A stretch of DNA of 64,000 nucleotides from Polaribacter marinus (GTDB lineage: Bacteria; Bacteroidota; Bacteroidia; Flavobacteriales; Flavobacteriaceae), in contig NZ_JAKQYM010000004.1 of assembly GCF_022662535.1 (NCBI RefSeq), positions 186,001-250,000 of the forward strand. Reading direction: 5' to 3'. The notes beneath the pieces are model-generated. The model did not search any database. It was not told the origin of the DNA and saw only the letters and a list, made by a program, of their open reading frames with translations. Below, in pieces: positions 1-9,222 of the stretch (position 1 is its first letter; every line of letters begins with the position of its first letter). The translations under genes were made by a program, and so were the position numbers.

Positions 1-2
1 GA

Positions 3-1718
3 AAAGATTATTTTATATCGGCCTACAAAGGTTTACGGTCTAAAATTTTAAATATAGATGTGCCTATAGCACTTGGGATTTCGGTTCTTTTTATTAGAAG
101 TACTGTAGAAATTATATTTGACTTAGGAACTGGTTTTTTTGATAGTTTAACAGGGTTGGTTTTCTTTTTGTTATTAGGGAAATTTTTTCAACAAAAAACT
201 TATAATTTTTTATCTTTTGAGAGAGATTATAAATCGTATTTCCCAATTGCGGTAACACGAATTTTATCTAGTGATAAAGAAGAAAATGTTCAAATTTATG
301 ATGTTGAAAAGGGAGATAGGTTATTAATTAGAAATCAAGAGTTAATTCCTGTAGACGGAATTTTAATCAATGGTAATGCAGAGCTAGATTATAGTTTTGT
401 AACAGGAGAAGCAGAGCCTGTAGCTAAGAAATCTGGAGATAAAATTTTTGCAGGAGGAAAGCAACTTTCTGGAGTTATAGAAATGGAAGTTTTAGCTTCT
501 GTTTCTCAAAGTTATTTAACACAATTATGGAGTAATGATGTGTTTCAAAAAAACAAAAAATCACATTATAAAACCATTACAGATAATATTAGTAAAAAAT
601 TTACCATTATTGTTTTGTTAATTGCTTTTGTGTCAACTACTTTTTGGTTGTTTATAGATGTTAGTAAAGCTTTAAATGTGTTTACTGCGGTTTTAATTAT
701 TGCATGCCCTTGCGCCATTGCTTTAGCAGCTCCGTTTGCTTTAGGGAATATGTTGCGTATTTTTGGGAAGCAAAAATTTTATCTTAAAAACACTACGGTT
801 GTAGAGCAGTTAGCGGCAATTGATACAATTATTTTTGATAAAACAGGAACATTAACGACTCATAAAGAGAATACAATTTCTTATGATGGAGTTCGGTTAA
901 ATAATCAAGAAAAAAGTATCTTGAAAAGTTCTTTAAGAGCTTCTAATCATCCATTAAGTAGAACCTTATATAGTACTTTTGATGATGTAGAAACATTAAC
1001 AATAACAGATTTTAAAGAAGTTGTAGGAAAAGGTATTGAAGTTAATTATAAAGAAACTAATCTAAAATTAGGTGCTTCATCTTATGTAAAAAATAATGAT
1101 AAAAAATCAACTTTAGATACATCTGTTTACATCAGTTTTAATGATGTTTATAAAGGTAAATTTACTTTTAAAAATTCGTATAGAAAAGGTGTAAAAGACT
1201 TATTTAATTCATTAAAAAATAATTTTAACTTAGCAGTGGTATCTGGAGATAATGAAGGGGAAAGAGTTTTTTTAGAAGAAAATTTGCCAAAAGGAACGCA
1301 ATTAATGTTTAACCAAAAACCCGAAGATAAATTAAACGTTGTTGCAAGTCTCCAAAAAAAGGATGAAAAAGTATTGATGATTGGCGATGGTTTAAATGAC
1401 GCAGGTGCTTTGGCTCAAAGTGATGTAGGTGTTGCTTTGTCAGAAAACATCAATGTATTTTCTCCTGCTTGTGATGGAATTTTAGACGCATCAAAATTTA
1501 ACAAGATAGGAACCTATATTAAGGCATCAAAAAAAGCAATACAGATTATTAAATATAGTTTTATACTTTCTTTGTGCTATAATGTAATTGGATTGTATTT
1601 TGCTGTAACGGGTCAATTAATGCCTGTAATTGCAGCTATTTTAATGCCATTGAGTTCTATTAGTATTGTTGTGTTTACAACCATTTCTACAAATTTATTA
1701 GGAAATAAAATCAAATAA
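3..1718 (+). CDS. ccoI: Copper-transporting P1B-type ATPase CcoI/FixI (5' end outside window)
   Basis: Inner-membrane copper pump that supplies copper for cbb3 oxidase assembly. The frame is open to the left edge, so the N-terminal metal-binding domain lies outside the window; the GTG at 60 is internal. Visible P1B hallmarks in order are the actuator TGE (402-410), the CPC metal-site motif in a membrane helix (705-713), the DKTGT phosphorylation motif (837-851), the HP motif of the nucleotide domain (948-953) and GDGLND (1383-1400). Two membrane helices close the C-terminus. The CcoI call rather than a generic CopA rests on the nearby ccoS-ccoNOQP cluster, although deoD and hemN lie between. 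The deoD ATG follows 2 bases after the stop. Confidence 0.9.
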   Translation, partial: KDYFISAYKGLRSKILNIDVPIALGISVLFIRSTVEIIFDLGTGFFDSLTGLVFFLLLGKFFQQKTYNFLSFERDYKSYFPIAVTRILSSDKEENVQIYDVEKGDRLLIRNQELIPVDGILINGNAELDYSFVTGEAEPVAKKSGDKIFAGGKQLSGVIEMEVLASVSQSYLTQLWSNDVFQKNKKSHYKTITDNISKKFTIIVLLIAFVSTTFWLFIDVSKALNVFTAVLIIACPCAIALAAPFALGNMLRIFGKQKFYLKNTTVVEQLAAIDTIIFDKTGTLTTHKENTISYDGVRLNNQEKSILKSSLRASNHPLSRTLYSTFDDVETLTITDFKEVVGKGIEVNYKETNLKLGASSYVKNNDKKSTLDTSVYISFNDVYKGKFTFKNSYRKGVKDLFNSLKNNFNLAVVSGDNEGERVFLEENLPKGTQLMFNQKPEDKLNVVASLQKKDEKVLMIGDGLNDAGALAQSDVGVALSENINVFSPACDGILDASKFNKIGTYIKASKKAIQIIKYSFILSLCYNVIGLYFAVTGQLMPVIAAILMPLSSISIVVFTTISTNLLGNKIK

Positions 1719-1720
1719 TT

Positions 1721-2419
1721 ATGAGTGTACATATTGAAGCAAAAAAAGGAGAAATAGCAGAAACGGTATTGTTACCTGGAGATCCTATGAGAGCAAAATG
1801 GATCGCAGATACTTTTTTAAAAGAAGTCATTCAGTATAATGATGTTAGAGGAATGTTGGGTTTTACGGGGACTTATAAAGGAAATAGAGTTTCGGTCCAA
1901 GGTACAGGAATGGGAATTCCTTCTACATTAATTTATTGCACAGAGCTTATAACAGAATATGGTGTAAAAAACTTAATTAGGGTTGGTTCTGCAGGGTCAT
2001 ATCAAAAAGATGTGAAAATTAGAGATATTGTTTTTGCTATGGCAGCTTCAACAAATTCAGGATTAAATACCATTCGTTTTAATGGAGCAGATTTTGCACC
2101 AACAGCAAGTTTTAAATTATTTCAAAAAGCAATAGAAGTTGCTAAAGAGAAAAACATTACTGTAAAAGCTGGAGGTATTTTAAGTTCGGATGAGTTCTAT
2201 GCGGATGAGTTTGATAGCTATAAAAAATGGGCAGATTATGGTGTCTTATGCGTAGAAATGGAAACGTCTGGTTTGTATACTGTAGCAGCAAAACATAATG
2301 TAAATGCATTGTCAATTTTAACTATTTCTGATAGTTTGGTAACTAAAGAAAGAACTACAGCAGATGAAAGAGAGCAGACTTTTAAAGAAATGATAGAGAT
2401 CGCTTTAGAACTTGCTTAA
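1721..2419 (+). CDS. deoD: Purine nucleoside phosphorylase, DeoD type
   Basis: Cytosolic phosphorolysis of purine (deoxy)ribonucleosides to base and (deoxy)ribose 1-phosphate, in purine salvage. The 232-residue length matches hexameric DeoD enzymes. Visible are the N-terminal LPGDPMRAK phosphate-site segment, [15 protein letters not shown] and the C-terminal SDSLVTKE segment, where the family's catalytic Asp lies (D of SDS). It starts 2 bases after ccoI and ends 11 bases before hemN, so the three are probably one transcript. Its function has no obvious link to oxidase assembly. Confidence 0.93.
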   Translation: MSVHIEAKKGEIAETVLLPGDPMRAKWIADTFLKEVIQYNDVRGMLGFTGTYKGNRVSVQGTGMGIPSTLIYCTELITEYGVKNLIRVGSAGSYQKDVKIRDIVFAMAASTNSGLNTIRFNGADFAPTASFKLFQKAIEVAKEKNITVKAGGILSSDEFYADEFDSYKKWADYGVLCVEMETSGLYTVAAKHNVNALSILTISDSLVTKERTTADEREQTFKEMIEIALELA

Positions 2420-2430
2420 CAAAATTAAAA

Positions 2431-3795
2431 ATGACAAAATCACTAGTTCAAAAGTATAATATTCCAGGGCCAAGATATACCAGTTATCCAACCGTACCTT
2501 ATTGGGATAAATCAGGAATAGCTAAACAAGATTGGATTCAATCATTTCAAACATCCTTTCAAGAGAGTAATTCTTTAGAAGGAATTAGTATTTATATTCA
2601 TTTACCTTTTTGTGAAAGTTTATGTACTTTTTGTGCTTGTCATAAACACATCACAAAACGGCATGAAGTAGAGGAAGAGTATATAGAAGCCGTTTTAAAA
2701 GAATGGAAATTATATGTTGCTTTGGTAGATGAAGTTCCTGTTATTAAAGAGTTACATCTAGGTGGGGGAACTCCTACTTTTTTCTCTAAAGAAAATCTAA
2801 AATTTTTAATGGAGGGTATTTTCGAAATCGCAAAGAAACATCCCGAATCAGAATTTAGTTTTGAAGGACATCCAAGTAACACCACTAAAGAACAATTACA
2901 AACGTTATTTGATGTTGGTTTTACAAGAGTAAGTTTTGGGGTGCAAGATTATAATGAAAAAGTACAAAAAGCAATTCATAGAATTCAACCTTTTGAAGCG
3001 GTAGGAAATGTAACAAAGTGGTCTAGAGAAATAGGATATACTTCTGTGAGTCACGATTTAATTTTCGGCCTTCCATTTCAAACCAAAGAAAATGTAATTT
3101 ATACCATCAATAAGACAAAAGAATTACAACCAGATAGAATTTCATTTTATAGTTATGCACACGTTCCGTGGGTAAAAGGAGTAGGACAAAGAGGTTTTAA
3201 TGAAGAAGATTTACCTAAGAATGATGAAAAAAGAGAGCTTTACGAAATAGGAAAAGAACTCTTTGCAGAATTAGGATATGTAGAAATTGGTATGGATCAT
3301 TTTGCCCTAAAAACAGATAGTTTGTTTGAGGCAACTATTAAGAAAACATTGCACAGAAACTTTATGGGATACACAGCCAATAAAACCCAATTAATGATTG
3401 GTTTAGGGATGTCGGCTATTTCAGATTCTTGGTATGCGTTTGCTCAAAATGTAAAGACGGTAAAAGAATATCAGAAAATTGTAAACGAAGGAGAAATCCC
3501 GATTTTTAGAGGACATTTATTGTCTGAAGAAGATCGAATTATTAGAAAACATATTTTAAATATTATGTGTCATTTTTCCACTTCGTGGGAAAAAACATCG
3601 ATGAAGATTAATAACGTAGAAACACATTTGGAATTATTAAAAGAACTAGAAGAAGATCATTTAGTGACTATAACTAAAAACTCATTGTCAATACCAGAAA
3701 ATGCAAGGCCTTATGTACGAAATGTTTGTATGGCTTTTGATCTTCATTTACTGAGAAATAAACCCAAAACACAACTGTTTTCAATGACCATTTAA
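2431..3795 (+). CDS. hemN: Oxygen-independent coproporphyrinogen III dehydrogenase
   Basis: Radical-SAM enzyme that oxidatively decarboxylates coproporphyrinogen III in heme synthesis without O2. The cluster-binding cysteines are C61, C65 and C68, with the HemN-specific extra C70 (pattern CX3CX2CXC). GGGTPTF follows at 111-117, and the N-terminal segment with PGPRYTSYP is the usual HemN start. At 454 residues it is a full HemN rather than the shorter HemW. Its place beside cbb3 oxidase genes fits low-oxygen growth, since cbb3 needs heme and works at micro-oxic tension. Confidence 0.93.
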   Translation: MTKSLVQKYNIPGPRYTSYPTVPYWDKSGIAKQDWIQSFQTSFQESNSLEGISIYIHLPFCESLCTFCACHKHITKRHEVEEEYIEAVLKEWKLYVALVDEVPVIKELHLGGGTPTFFSKENLKFLMEGIFEIAKKHPESEFSFEGHPSNTTKEQLQTLFDVGFTRVSFGVQDYNEKVQKAIHRIQPFEAVGNVTKWSREIGYTSVSHDLIFGLPFQTKENVIYTINKTKELQPDRISFYSYAHVPWVKGVGQRGFNEEDLPKNDEKRELYEIGKELFAELGYVEIGMDHFALKTDSLFEATIKKTLHRNFMGYTANKTQLMIGLGMSAISDSWYAFAQNVKTVKEYQKIVNEGEIPIFRGHLLSEEDRIIRKHILNIMCHFSTSWEKTSMKINNVETHLELLKELEEDHLVTITKNSLSIPENARPYVRNVCMAFDLHLLRNKPKTQLFSMTI

Positions 3796-3810
3796 CAAAA
3801 AATTAAGAAA

Positions 3811-3826
3811 TATGACAAATGTCATA
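3811..3826. promoter_or_regulatory. Perfect Crp/Fnr-type palindrome upstream of ccoS
   Basis: TATGACA and TGTCATA are perfect 7-bp inverted arms separated by AA. The core ATGAC-N4-GTCAT has the same geometry as FNR sites (TTGAT-N4-ATCAA). Its centre (3818.5) lies about 41 bases upstream of the start point predicted from the -7 box at 3848-3855, the class II activator position. Which regulator binds it is inference. Confidence 0.6.
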
Positions 3827-3847
3827 TTTTTTAAAAAGTAACAATCT

Positions 3848-3855
3848 TAATTTTG
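3848..3855 (+). promoter_or_regulatory. -7 box of the ccoS-ccoNOQPGH promoter
   Basis: TAATTTTG matches the Bacteroidota -7 consensus TAnnTTTG, 23 bases before the ccoS ATG at 3879. No -33 TTG is seen; the palindrome at 3811-3826 lies there instead, which fits an activator-dependent promoter. Confidence 0.55.
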
Positions 3856-3878
3856 AAGTATCAATTATCAGGCAAGAT

Positions 3879-4055
3879 ATGAGCGTAATATACCTTCTAC
3901 TAACTATTAGTATTATAGTAGCAATTTTATTTTTTATCGCATTTATTTATTCAGTAAAAACTGGACAATTCGACGATTCTTATACGCCATCAGTTCGTAT
4001 GTTGTTTGATGATGAATTAGTAAAAGAGAAACAAGAAAAATCAACTTTAGACTAA
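3879..4055 (+). CDS. ccoS: cbb3-type cytochrome oxidase assembly protein CcoS
   Basis: A 58-residue single-span membrane protein needed for cofactor insertion into cbb3 oxidase. The start MSVIYLLLTISI, one membrane helix, then GQFDDSYTPSVRML is the CcoS pattern. I chose the ATG at 3879. A longer reading from an ATG at 3819 adds 20 residues, but that ATG lies inside the regulatory palindrome and upstream of the -7 box, so it would not be transcribed. It is the first gene of the oxidase operon; ccoNO begins 11 bases downstream. Confidence 0.88.
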   Translation: MSVIYLLLTISIIVAILFFIAFIYSVKTGQFDDSYTPSVRMLFDDELVKEKQEKSTLD

Positions 4056-4065
4056 ATTTTATATT

Positions 4066-6261
4066 ATGGAAATGCAACAATTTTATTACGACAATAAAAT
4101 CGTTAAGAAGTTTATTTACGCTACCTTATTCTGGGGAATTGTAGGTTTCAGTGTAGGTTTGCTTCTTGCTTTTATGTTTTTATTCCCAAATCTTACAGAA
4201 GGAATTTCTTGGTTAAGTTTTGGACGTTTAAGACCATTACATACCAATGCAGTAATTTTTGCTTTTGTAGGAAATGCAATTTTTGCTGGTGTGTACTATT
4301 CTTTACAAAGACTTTTGAAAGCAAGAATGGCAAGTAATTTTTTAAGTAACTTCAACTTTTGGGGTTGGCAATTAATTATTGTTGCTGCAGCTATTACCTT
4401 ACCTTTAGGGTATTCCTCTTCTAAAGAATATGCAGAGCTTGAGTGGCCAATAGATGTTGCGATAGCTTTAGTTTGGGTTGCTTTTGGTGCCAATATGATT
4501 TGGACACTTTTACAAAGAAGACAACGTCATTTATATGTTGCAATTTGGTTTTATTTAGCCACTTTTGTAACGGTTGCCGTATTGCATATTTTTAATAGTT
4601 TAGCATTGCCAGTAACCTTTTTAAAGTCATATTCGGTTTATGCAGGTGTACAAGATGCCTTGGTACAATGGTGGTACGGACATAATGCTGTGGCATTTTT
4701 CTTAACAACACCTTTTTTAGGACTAATGTATTATTTCGTTCCAAAAGCAGCAAACAGACCTGTATATTCATACAGATTATCAATTGTTCACTTTTGGTCA
4801 TTAATCTTTATTTATATCTGGGCAGGACCTCACCATTTATTATATTCGGCACTTCCAGAATGGGCGCAAAATTTAGGAGTTGCATTTTCAGTAATGTTGC
4901 TTGCTCCTTCTTGGGGAGGAATGATAAATGGTTTATTAACTTTAAGAGGAGCTTGGGATAAAGTTAGAACAGATCCTGTTTTAAAATTCATGGTAGTTGC
5001 AATTACTGGTTACGGTATGGCAACTTTTGAAGGACCATTGTTATCGCTTAAAAATGTAAATGCAATTGCGCATTTTAGTGATTGGATTATTGCTCACGTA
5101 CACGTTGGAGCATTGGCTTGGAACGGTTTCTTAACTTTTGGGATGTTGTATTGGTTAATACCAAGAATGTTTAAAACAAAGTTATACTCAGTTGCATTAG
5201 CTAACGTGCACTTTTGGATTGGTACACTAGGAATTATAATGTATACCTTACCAATGTATGTAGCTGGTTTTGTGCAAGCTTCTATGTGGAAACAATTTAA
5301 TCCTGATGGATCTTTAACCTATGGGAACTTTTTAGAAACAGTAAACGAAATTATTCCAATGTATTGGATGCGTGCTATCGGAGGAAGTATGTATATTCTT
5401 GGAGCATTTGTAATGTTGTATAATGTTGTTAGAACAATAAGATCTGGTAGTGATGTTACAGATGAATTAGCAGAAGCTGCAGCTTTAACAAAAGTTCCAA
5501 AACACAGAACAAGAGGAGAAGGTTGGCACACTTGGTTAGAAAGAAAACCAATCAAGTTAACGATTTATGCAACGATTGCTATTTTAATTGGTGGTGCTGT
5601 ACAGATTATTCCAACAATATTAGTAAAATCAAACATTCCTACTATTAGTAGTGTGAAACCATATACACCATTAGAGTTACAAGGACGTGATATTTATATT
5701 AGAGAAGGATGTGTGGGGTGTCACTCTCAAATGATAAGACCTTTTAGAAGTGAAGTTGAACGCTATGGAGAATACTCTAAAGCTGGTGAATATGTATATG
5801 ATCATCCATTTTTATGGGGATCTAAACGTACAGGTCCAGATTTACATAGAGTTGGAGCTAAATACTCTGATAGCTGGCATTTAAATCATATGTACGACCC
5901 GCAAAGTACTTCTCCTGGTTCTATTATGCCATCTTATAAATGGTTGATAAATAATGAACTTGATAAATCGGATATAGAAAGCAAGATGAAAGTCATGGTT
6001 ACTTTAGGTGTTCCATATACCGAAGAAGAAATTGAAAATGCACAACAACACATGTTAGATCAAGGAACTAAAATTGAAGAAAATTTACATTCAGATCCAG
6101 ATTTTGCAAAAAATTACGAAGCGGATAAAAAATACGCTGAAGAAAATGGAGAAACTTTTATAGAAATGAAAAACAGAGAGATTGTAGCTGTGATTGCTTA
6201 TCTACAACGTTTGGGAACTGATATAAAAGTTAAAGAAGAACAAAAAATCAATAAAAAATAG
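4066..6261 (+). CDS. ccoNO: Fused cbb3 cytochrome c oxidase subunits I and II (CcoN-CcoO)
   Basis: High-affinity terminal oxidase core. Residues 1 to about 480 are the multi-helix heme-copper subunit CcoN, with histidine-bearing helices (HTNAVIF, WWYGHNAVAFF, GPHHLLYSA, AHVHVGALAWN). The remainder is CcoO, a membrane-anchored monoheme cytochrome c with CVGCH at 549-553 followed by SQMIRPF. CcoN and CcoO are usually separate in Proteobacteria; the 731-residue fusion is typical of Bacteroidota. The join is in frame with no sign of frameshift. It is followed after 5 bases by ccoQ. Confidence 0.96.
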   Translation: MEMQQFYYDNKIVKKFIYATLFWGIVGFSVGLLLAFMFLFPNLTEGISWLSFGRLRPLHTNAVIFAFVGNAIFAGVYYSLQRLLKARMASNFLSNFNFWGWQLIIVAAAITLPLGYSSSKEYAELEWPIDVAIALVWVAFGANMIWTLLQRRQRHLYVAIWFYLATFVTVAVLHIFNSLALPVTFLKSYSVYAGVQDALVQWWYGHNAVAFFLTTPFLGLMYYFVPKAANRPVYSYRLSIVHFWSLIFIYIWAGPHHLLYSALPEWAQNLGVAFSVMLLAPSWGGMINGLLTLRGAWDKVRTDPVLKFMVVAITGYGMATFEGPLLSLKNVNAIAHFSDWIIAHVHVGALAWNGFLTFGMLYWLIPRMFKTKLYSVALANVHFWIGTLGIIMYTLPMYVAGFVQASMWKQFNPDGSLTYGNFLETVNEIIPMYWMRAIGGSMYILGAFVMLYNVVRTIRSGSDVTDELAEAAALTKVPKHRTRGEGWHTWLERKPIKLTIYATIAILIGGAVQIIPTILVKSNIPTISSVKPYTPLELQGRDIYIREGCVGCHSQMIRPFRSEVERYGEYSKAGEYVYDHPFLWGSKRTGPDLHRVGAKYSDSWHLNHMYDPQSTSPGSIMPSYKWLINNELDKSDIESKMKVMVTLGVPYTEEEIENAQQHMLDQGTKIEENLHSDPDFAKNYEADKKYAEENGETFIEMKNREIVAVIAYLQRLGTDIKVKEEQKINKK

Positions 6262-6266
6262 AAACC

Positions 6267-6434
6267 ATGTTAAAATTTGTAAAAAATTATATGGTAAGTA
6301 TGACAGGTATAGAAATCTATCCCTTGATATCATTACTCATATTTTTCACTTTTTTTGTAGTCTTATTTTGGTGGGTTATTACGGCTAAAAAAGAATATAT
6401 TAATACGGTAAGTCATTTACCTTTAGACAATTAA
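6267..6434 (+). CDS. ccoQ: cbb3 oxidase small subunit CcoQ/FixQ
   Basis: A 55-residue ORF beginning ATG TTA AAA TTT and ending TTAGACAAT TAA. It encodes a short amphipathic start, one membrane helix rich in Leu, Phe and Trp (about residues 18-40), then a KKEY stop-transfer. Size, topology and position between ccoNO and ccoP identify CcoQ, which stabilises the CcoNO-CcoP interaction. It lies 5 bases after ccoNO and 12 before ccoP. Confidence 0.82.
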   Translation: MLKFVKNYMVSMTGIEIYPLISLLIFFTFFVVLFWWVITAKKEYINTVSHLPLDN

Positions 6435-6446
6435 ATCGAAAAAATC

Positions 6447-7310
6447 ATGAAAAAATATTTTCAATCTACGGTATATGTAATTTTTGTAATTGTTACTTTT
6501 TTAGCGCTTGCAAAGTCGTTTATGGTGTACGAAAACCCATTTAATATTTATGAAAACCCATTAGTTTGGATAGCACTAATTGGTTTTGTTTTAGTCGTTG
6601 TTTTAAAAGAGATGGTAAACGTCATCGCTATTAATAAAGCAAAAGAACTACAAAATGAAAAAGATGGAGTAGTGCCAGAAGCAGAGAATTTATGGCTGAA
6701 AAAACTATTACAATCTTGGACAAAATCGAAAGATATTGATAGTGAAGAAGAGATCATTTTAGATCATAATTACGATGGAATTAGAGAACTAGATAATACT
6801 TTACCACCATGGTGGGTGTATATGTTTTATGCAAGTATTGTTTTTGCTGTAGTGTATTTAGTAAGATTTGAAGTTTTGGATGGAGATAACCAAATTGTTG
6901 AATATGAAAAAGAAGTTGCACAAGCAAGAATGGAGATTAATAAGTATAAATCTACCGCTACAGATCTAATTACCGCAGAAAATGTAACGCTTCTTACTGA
7001 AGAAAAAGATCTTAAAAGAGGAAAAGCAGTATTTAATTTAAACTGTGCTTCTTGTCATATAGCTGATGGTGGTGGATCAATTGGTCCAAATCTAACAGAT
7101 GAATTCTGGATTCTTGGAGGTGGAATTAAAAATGTTTTTACCACTATTTCTAATGGAGGTAGAGATGGTAAAGGTATGATTGCTTGGAATAAAACTTTGA
7201 AAGGTGATGACATTGCTAAAGTAGCGAGTTATGTAATCTCTTTACAAGGAACTACTCCTGCTAATCCAAAAGCGCCACAAGGTGAAAAATGGGTTGAAAA
7301 AGAAAATTAA
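6447..7310 (+). CDS. ccoP: cbb3 oxidase subunit III CcoP (monoheme form)
   Basis: Membrane-bound c-type cytochrome that passes electrons to CcoNO. There is an N-terminal helix (about 5-25), a second (38-57), then LDHNYDGIRELDNTLPPWW, which is the CcoP N-terminal signature, a third helix (about 127-145), and a C-terminal cytochrome c domain. The only CXXCH is at 200-204 (CASCH), with a likely distal Met in GMIAW. Proteobacterial CcoP carries two hemes c, so this is a single-heme version, 287 residues long. Confidence 0.92.
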   Translation: MKKYFQSTVYVIFVIVTFLALAKSFMVYENPFNIYENPLVWIALIGFVLVVVLKEMVNVIAINKAKELQNEKDGVVPEAENLWLKKLLQSWTKSKDIDSEEEIILDHNYDGIRELDNTLPPWWVYMFYASIVFAVVYLVRFEVLDGDNQIVEYEKEVAQARMEINKYKSTATDLITAENVTLLTEEKDLKRGKAVFNLNCASCHIADGGGSIGPNLTDEFWILGGGIKNVFTTISNGGRDGKGMIAWNKTLKGDDIAKVASYVISLQGTTPANPKAPQGEKWVEKEN

Positions 7311-7345
7311 ACTAAAGAAGTAAAATAAAGTTATTTAATGTAGTT

Positions 7346-8767
7346 ATGGAAACTCCGGAAAACGAACAATTTAGAGATAGTATCGGTACAATTGATAAAT
7401 CGGGTAAACGTTCTTGGGTTTTTCCAAAAAAACCTAGTGGGATCTTTTATAAGTACAGGACATATGTAAGTTATTTTTTACTAATTTTTTTATTGTCTGC
7501 TCCTTTTATAAAAATTAATGGAAATCAGTTTTTACTGTTTAATATTTTAGAACGTAAATTTAATATTTTTGGGTTTCCTTTTTGGCCACAAGATTTTCAT
7601 TTATTAGTTATCTCAATGATAATTGGGGTTGTATTTGTAATATTATTTACCGTTGTTTTTGGGCGTATTTTTTGTGGGTGGATTTGCCCACAAACCATTT
7701 TTTTAGAAATGGTTTTTAGAAAAATAGAATATTGGATTGATGGTGATAGAGGAAAGCAAATTCGTTTAGATAAACAGCCTTGGAATGCTGAGAAAATTAG
7801 AAAAAGACTTTTAAAATGGTTTATTTTCTTTGTGATTTCTTTTATAATTGCCAATGTGTTTTTAGCGTATTTAATAGGCGGGGATGTAGTGATTAGTTAT
7901 GTTACAGGGAATCCATTTGACAATATTAATACTTTAATTTCATTAACAATTTTTACATGTGTTTTCTATTTTATATTTGCTTGGTTTAGAGAACAAGTAT
8001 GTATTATAGCTTGTCCCTACGGAAGACTACAAGGGGTTTTATTAGATAATAAAACCATTAATGTAGCTTATGATTATGTTCGTGGAGAAGGAAAGAAGGG
8101 GAGAGCTAAATTTAAGAAAAATGAAGACAGATCTTCTACAGGAAAAGGAGATTGTATAGATTGTAAACAATGTGTTGTGGTTTGTCCTACAAACATAGAT
8201 ATTAGAAATGGTACTCAATTAGAGTGTGTAAATTGTACCGCTTGTATTGATGAGTGTGATCATATGATGGAAAGTGTTGGCTTACCAAAAGGATTGATTA
8301 GGTATGCAAGTGAAGATAATATAGCCAAAAAAGAACCATTTAAATTTACCGCAAGAATTAAAGGATATACTGCAGTATTATTGATTTTAATTGGTATTTT
8401 AATAGGGATGTTGTTTCTAAGAAATGATGTTGAAGCTACTATTTTAAGACTACCAGGGCAACTATATCAACATAAAGAGAATAATATTATAAGTAATGTT
8501 TACACCTTTAAAGTGATCAATAAAACCACTAAAGATATTAAAGATGTAAACTATAAAATACTTTCTCATAAAGGAACCATTAAATTAGTATCGAACCATG
8601 ATTTTATGGTTCCTAAACAAGGTTTAGCTGAAGGAACATTATTTATAGAAATAAATTCTTCCGCTTTAGAGAAAGATAAAATTAAGCTAGAAATTGGTGT
8701 TTTTAGTGGTGATAAATTAATAGAGACAACCATAACCAACTTTTTAGGACCAAGAAGTTATAAATAA
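7346..8767 (+). CDS. ccoG: Cytochrome c oxidase accessory protein CcoG (RdxA/FixG)
   Basis: Polyferredoxin-like membrane protein associated with cbb3 assembly; homologues reduce copper. It has several membrane helices, C110-x3-C114 (FCGWIC), and two classical [4Fe-4S] sets at C270/273/276/280 and C294/297/300/304. A further helix (about 342-360) is followed by a C-terminal Ig-like domain (about 375-473). The 473 residues match the family. It lies 35 bases after ccoP and is followed by ccoH. Confidence 0.94.
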   Translation: METPENEQFRDSIGTIDKSGKRSWVFPKKPSGIFYKYRTYVSYFLLIFLLSAPFIKINGNQFLLFNILERKFNIFGFPFWPQDFHLLVISMIIGVVFVILFTVVFGRIFCGWICPQTIFLEMVFRKIEYWIDGDRGKQIRLDKQPWNAEKIRKRLLKWFIFFVISFIIANVFLAYLIGGDVVISYVTGNPFDNINTLISLTIFTCVFYFIFAWFREQVCIIACPYGRLQGVLLDNKTINVAYDYVRGEGKKGRAKFKKNEDRSSTGKGDCIDCKQCVVVCPTNIDIRNGTQLECVNCTACIDECDHMMESVGLPKGLIRYASEDNIAKKEPFKFTARIKGYTAVLLILIGILIGMLFLRNDVEATILRLPGQLYQHKENNIISNVYTFKVINKTTKDIKDVNYKILSHKGTIKLVSNHDFMVPKQGLAEGTLFIEINSSALEKDKIKLEIGVFSGDKLIETTITNFLGPRSYK

Positions 8768-8775
8768 CTAAGATT

Positions 8776-9222
8776 ATGAAATTTAATTGGGGAACTGGAA
8801 TTGTTATTGCCATTGTGGCTTTTATGGGGTTTATTTTATACATGGTAATCACTATGAGTACTGATAAAACCTATAGTTATGATTTAGTTACTGAAAAGTA
8901 TTATCAACAAGAATTAAAATATCAAAATGAAATTGATGCAGAAGAAAATGCATCAAAATTAGATGAAAACATAAGTGTTTTAAAAACAAAAGACGGTTTA
9001 CAGATAAAATTTCCTTCTAATTTTTTTCCTAAAAAAATTAAAGGAAAGGTGTTCCTATATAGACCATCTAATAAACAATTAGATTTCGAAATACCTATTT
9101 CAATCTCTAATACATATTTGCTCGTGCCTGAGAAACGTTTGTTAGATGGTCGTTGGAACATTATTGTTTCTTGGAACTATAAAAATAAAGATTATTTATT
9201 TAAAAAAGAGATAGTTTACTAA
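8776..9222 (+). CDS. ccoH: cbb3 oxidase assembly protein CcoH/FixH
   Basis: A 148-residue FixH-family protein. It has one N-terminal membrane helix (about 6-26), the ATMSTDK-like turn seen here as TMSTDKTYSYDLV, and YYQQELKYQ, which recurs in Bacteroidota FixH proteins. A periplasmic beta domain ends in RWNIIVSW. It acts in maturation of the cbb3 complex. The stop TAA overlaps the next gene's ATG by one base (TAATG), suggesting translational coupling. Confidence 0.9.
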   Translation: MKFNWGTGIVIAIVAFMGFILYMVITMSTDKTYSYDLVTEKYYQQELKYQNEIDAEENASKLDENISVLKTKDGLQIKFPSNFFPKKIKGKVFLYRPSNKQLDFEIPISISNTYLLVPEKRLLDGRWNIIVSWNYKNKDYLFKKEIVY

